This document shows positions 6,701-8,108 of a stretch of DNA of 8,108 nucleotides, piece after piece. This stretch comes from Lachnospiraceae bacterium (GTDB taxonomy: Bacteria > Bacillota > Clostridia > Lachnospirales > Lachnospiraceae). Position 1 is the first letter of the stretch; the number at the start of each line of letters is the position of its first letter. The stretch lies in contig JAGDCK010000165.1 of the NCBI GenBank assembly GCA_017958585.1, positions 1-8,108 on the forward strand, in the 5' to 3' direction. Below the pieces are notes generated by a model. That model worked only from the letters and a program-made list of their open reading frames with translations. It ran no database searches and was not told the DNA's origin. The position numbers and the translations under genes were made by a program.

Positions 6701-7283
6701 CTGCCACACCCGCCACAAGTTTCCAGTCCTCGCCAATATTACAGGTAATGTCATTTACCGCAATATACTCGCCCCAGCTATACTTGTCAGTATCCGGCCT
6801 GAGGCGCAGGCTTGTGACAACTGTACCGCTTTCTTCGTTTCCGTCCACACTGACAGCCTTGATCCTAAACGCATACAGAAGTCTGTCACCTTTTTTTACA
6901 TTAAGGTGCATCCTGAAATTGGCCTGACCAGCTGAATCCGAAGCCATGACCTGCTTTGAACTGATCTTTACAGCATTGATCTCATTTCCGCTGACATCAG
7001 TTGCGACTGTCTCCATGGAAATATTGCTGTTGTTGGTCCAATAGTGACTGTTTAAATCTTTGTAGGTGCCACCCACCGTCCAGTTTGGATCCGTTACAAG
7101 GGATATCTCCCCCGCATCATACAGATCCTTTGCTGTTGCTACACCCTGCTCTCGATCGGTCTCAAGCAATGTCTCCCAATCGATCTCAGGCTGTTTTTCT
7201 GCTGCTCTTACAGTCTGTTGCGGCAAAAATGATGCCACCATCACAACAGACATGAGCATTGCAATCGTTCTTTTAATTCTCAT
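3795..7283 (-). CDS. Secreted multidomain GH10 endo-1,4-beta-xylanase
   Basis: A 1162-residue secreted enzyme predicted to cleave internal beta-1,4 bonds of xylan. It starts at ATG 7283-7281, with AGGGG at 7294-7290 six nt before it. A Sec signal peptide covers about 1-28 (KRTIAMLMSVVMVASFL, likely cleavage near VRA-A). Three related beta-rich modules follow at about 55-235, 258-445 and 460-645, probably carbohydrate-binding (CBM22/CBM4_9-like). A short beta region (about 681-705, VKVVDKNGNPVEGAKV) leads into the GH10 barrel (to about 1025). The barrel has FENALK (744-749), RGH (777-779), acid/base Glu845 in DVVNEN, GIQGH (922-926), nucleophile Glu953 in EITEF and Trp987 in TTWGF. After it comes the WWTDENGVTD..G segment and small C-terminal beta domain seen in the plant-like GH10 branch. 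An acidic linker (about 1074-1131) ends in a hydrophobic, basic tail (1132-1162), a possible membrane or wall attachment. uxaC upstream suggests glucuronoxylan as substrate. Family call very strong; exact specificity inferred. Confidence 0.95.
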   Translation of the reverse strand: MRIKRTIAMLMSVVMVASFLPQQTVRAAEKQPEIDWETLLETDREQGVATAKDLYDAGEISLVTDPNWTVGGTYKDLNSHYWTNNSNISMETVATDVSGNEINAVKISSKQVMASDSAGQANFRMHLNVKKGDRLLYAFRIKAVSVDGNEESGTVVTSLRLRPDTDKYSWGEYIAVNDITCNIGEDWKLVAGVADSPVDASANPDKPFGAVIFQQGLYVEDFLVKDLVVYNLSEAVEEAAEEPSEEQKDDGGEEELGKVLEKYAQGEASLLTAEEWNGVGSKGDNCWVDFNNSLTAADVKATPINDEVYGKALHIETFKKADGNYHGQIFFKLTGKVKTGDRLFYAFRMKGISNDSIPGEAVTNMRIRPSNEGDAVMNFQRDNIRETVDDDWTLIWGYADAPADSANSNSVDINGNKYGAFVLQVGMAKEAFEIADLQIFDLSRTPGEADEAEPEVERMSFDEVMQLFSEGKGTVLTYPSLADTNAYETEIQEPLSDNGSDFVTTLVEAPNTDSGIALNIKTKKTGDQAWDAQIYFNLDHTKQVSKGDTLFFGCKVKGISSVTNKEAMFVTANTRIRPDRSTSSNFDITANINADDPNAWTQIYGSCQAAASSTDIDGVWVFQVGNAIQELEIADVFVIDFGKEFSDKEMPVMTKSYLGMDEDAKWRKDALERIERIRKQDVTVKVVDKNGNPVEGAKVTVEQQRHAFGFGTIVNVDEYNKWDAAKQAKYKEAFEKIAHNRAGFENALKHYYITDPTRQGLVDEWLDYFDSKDMDVRGHVLIYGDDSRLRNVDMGGVSTDMPEKDLFVSGTAEGNNALMEWSVNHIRTYMEKYKGRIYNWDVVNENMTSHDWANRLSALAKSDADYGFDTVAEWFSVAGETDPDVKLTYNDYGILSRDKGHQDYHYELCKYLTENSPITTIGIQGHVSLISPIEIINILDRFSELGKEIEITEFTYEDDDLEFQARFTKDFMIAVFSEEAVTSITTWGFYQGCMYQPKASMVDNNFNLKPNGQIWRDMIYDEWWTDENGVTDSDGSYQVRAFKGTQRITVTNGDFVKEYEVEAGDGPVELTVVDDLSPVQENSGEITDPETPGTDDHGTVDNPDTGLDEEDKGSDEDDDANLPEDNTPSEIKPVITIEKIVVVVVKIVTSVLRFLGGLFGRR
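3798..4064 (-). other. Acidic linker and C-terminal hydrophobic/basic tail of the xylanase
   Basis: Residues about 1074-1131 are rich in Asp, Glu, Pro, Gly and Thr, a typical extended secreted linker. The last 31 residues turn hydrophobic: ITIEKIVVVVVKIV, then TSVLRFLGGLFGRR, with interspersed Lys/Arg and a terminal Arg pair. There is no catalytic or binding-domain signature. LPEDN (1122-1126) precedes it, but it is not a proper LPXTG sortase motif. Membrane or cell-wall retention is the likeliest role (inference). Confidence 0.6.
5349..7121 (-). repeat. Three divergent tandem modules in the xylanase N-terminal half
   Basis: Protein-level repeat with a period of about 200 residues. Shared signatures are KGDRLLYAFRIKAVS (about 132-146), TGDRLFYAFRMKGIS (339-353) and KGDTLFFGCKVKGIS (546-560). 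Next come LRLRP (159-163), MRIRP (365-369) and TRIRP (574-578). Each module closes with FGAVIFQQG..VKDLVVYNLS, YGAFVLQVG..IADLQIFDLS or DGVWVFQVG..IADVFVIDFG. Modules one and two keep a Trp in the early loop (Trp82, Trp287); module three has Tyr487 in roughly that place. An acidic linker (236-257) separates the first two. The fold is most likely a beta-sandwich carbohydrate-binding module; the family number is uncertain. Confidence 0.8.
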
Positions 7284-7304
7284 TTGTAACCCCTGGTCCT
7301 TTCC

Positions 7305-7316
7305 TGCCTATAGGCA
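7305..7316. promoter_or_regulatory. 12-bp perfect palindrome upstream of the xylanase gene
   Basis: TGCCTATAGGCA is its own reverse complement and ends 21 nt before the xylanase ATG, just upstream of the purine-rich ribosome site. In the 124-nt gap between uxaC and the xylanase gene it is the clearest symmetric element. It could be an operator for a dimeric regulator, or a short hairpin in the mRNA leader. I could not pick out a good sigma-A promoter in the gap; TATAGG inside the palindrome could act as a poor -10, with TTACAG 17 nt upstream as a poor -35. Confidence 0.35.
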
Positions 7317-7407
7317 TATTGTGAGCAAACTGTAAGAATGCCCCAACAATATTTTAAAGATGGACCCGGACGAAAAATTACGGTAAATGTATAAAAATTT
7401 ACTCAGT

Positions 7408-8108
7408 TCAAAAGCCAAAATACCTCTTGGCATTTCCGTAGCATATTCCGGTGACTATCCTCTGAAGGGATTTTTCTTCCGCAGGATACTCCCCTTTTTC
7501 CACCATATCCCCTATCATCTCACAGAGGATACGTCTGAAATATTCATGTCTTGTATATGACAGAAAGCTTCTGGAATCCGTGAGCATTCCCACGAAGTTT
7601 CCCAAAACTCCCATGTTTGCAAAGCCTGTCATCTGCTCTGTCATTCCGGCCTTGTGGTCGTTAAACCACCATGCCGCTCCGTGCTGCACTTTGCCGATCT
7701 CTGCACCGTCCTGGAAACATCCGATGCAGGAATCTATAAAAGCATTGTCCGCAGGGTTAAGGGAATACAGGATTGTCTTTGGAAGTTCACCGGTCTCTGA
7801 AAGGGCATTTAAAAATCTGCCAAGCTCGTAGCTTGATGCTCCGTTTAATATGGCATCGATCCCTGCATCCGCACCGAGGGCTTTATAGATCTTTTTGTTT
7901 AAGTCTCTCTGAACTCCGAAGTGAAGCTGCATAACCCAGTTTTTTTTGTGATATTCTCTTCCTAAAAATATCAAAAGAGCGGTCTGATATTTTCTTCTTT
8001 CCTCTTCGCTTATGCATTCGCCGCCAAGGCTTTTTTTGAAAATATCCGATACTTCACTCTCAGTCCACTCTTCAAAAATAATGGCAGGAAGACCGTGGTC
8101 AGATACCT
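7408..8108 (-). CDS. uxaC: Glucuronate (uronate) isomerase, C-terminal part (5' end outside the window)
   Basis: Cytoplasmic isomerase that converts D-glucuronate to D-fructuronate and D-galacturonate to D-tagaturonate, the first step of hexuronate catabolism. The visible frame runs from the right edge to TGA 7410-7408, about 232 codons, roughly half of the usual length near 470. Reading in from the edge it gives VSDHGLPAI, then NWVMQLHFG, GAAWWFNDHKAGM, FVGMLTDSRSFLSYTRHEYFRR and a final ICYGNAKRYFGF. These blocks are characteristic of UxaC, and the C-terminus looks complete. The TTG at 7974 is not the real start; the frame continues upstream with conserved sequence. Its place before the xylanase suggests that glucuronate side chains released from glucuronoxylan are the physiological substrate, although pectin-derived galacturonate is possible. 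The 124-nt gap to the next gene leaves open whether they share a transcript. Confidence 0.96.
   Translation of the reverse strand, partial: VSDHGLPAIIFEEWTESEVSDIFKKSLGGECISEEERRKYQTALLIFLGREYHKKNWVMQLHFGVQRDLNKKIYKALGADAGIDAILNGASSYELGRFLNALSETGELPKTILYSLNPADNAFIDSCIGCFQDGAEIGKVQHGAAWWFNDHKAGMTEQMTGFANMGVLGNFVGMLTDSRSFLSYTRHEYFRRILCEMIGDMVEKGEYPAEEKSLQRIVTGICYGNAKRYFGF

Noticed and set aside
7383..7402. Inverted repeat GTAAAT...ATTTAC just after the uxaC stop, with TTTTT a few nt further on
   Set aside because: The stem is six mostly A-T pairs with an 8-nt loop and the U-run is separated from it; too weak to call a terminator.

Overview
The window reads as one strand of a plant-cell-wall (glucuronoxylan) utilisation locus from a Gram-positive, low-to-mid GC anaerobe, most likely a Lachnospiraceae-type Clostridium relative (Butyrivibrio, Roseburia or similar). 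Support for this: a GH10 xylanase with a Sec signal, a YesM/YesN-type two-component pair, a lipoprotein with the lipobox seen on Firmicute ABC sugar-binding proteins, strong AGGAGG ribosome sites, and two GTG starts. The genus is inference; no rRNA or other marker gene is present.

Every supported gene lies on the minus strand, so transcription runs from high to low coordinates. First comes the 3' half of uxaC (glucuronate isomerase, entering at the right edge). It is followed by a 124-nt gap with a 12-bp perfect palindrome, then a 1162-residue secreted multidomain GH10 endoxylanase. After a 143-nt gap without an obvious terminator come a membrane sensor histidine kinase and a response regulator whose reading frames overlap by 29 nt. 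A 105-nt leader with several dyads and repeats precedes the first 55 codons of a substrate-binding lipoprotein running off the left edge. No gap exceeds 143 nt, and I see no RNA gene, CRISPR array, mobile element or plus-strand gene.

Working model (inference): the xylanase cuts (glucurono)xylan at the cell surface. The sensor kinase detects a xylan-derived cue, perhaps together with the binding lipoprotein. The AraC-type regulator turns on the transporter and enzymes, and UxaC handles the glucuronate side chains in the cytoplasm. The genes belong to known families. The less ordinary points are the xylanase's C-terminal hydrophobic/basic tail, its three divergent N-terminal beta-rich modules, a possible ribosome-site-sequestering leader before the lipoprotein gene, a 21-bp-spaced direct repeat in that leader, the palindrome before the xylanase, and the early end of the regulator's DNA-binding domain. 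I do not see convincing evidence of a wholly new system.
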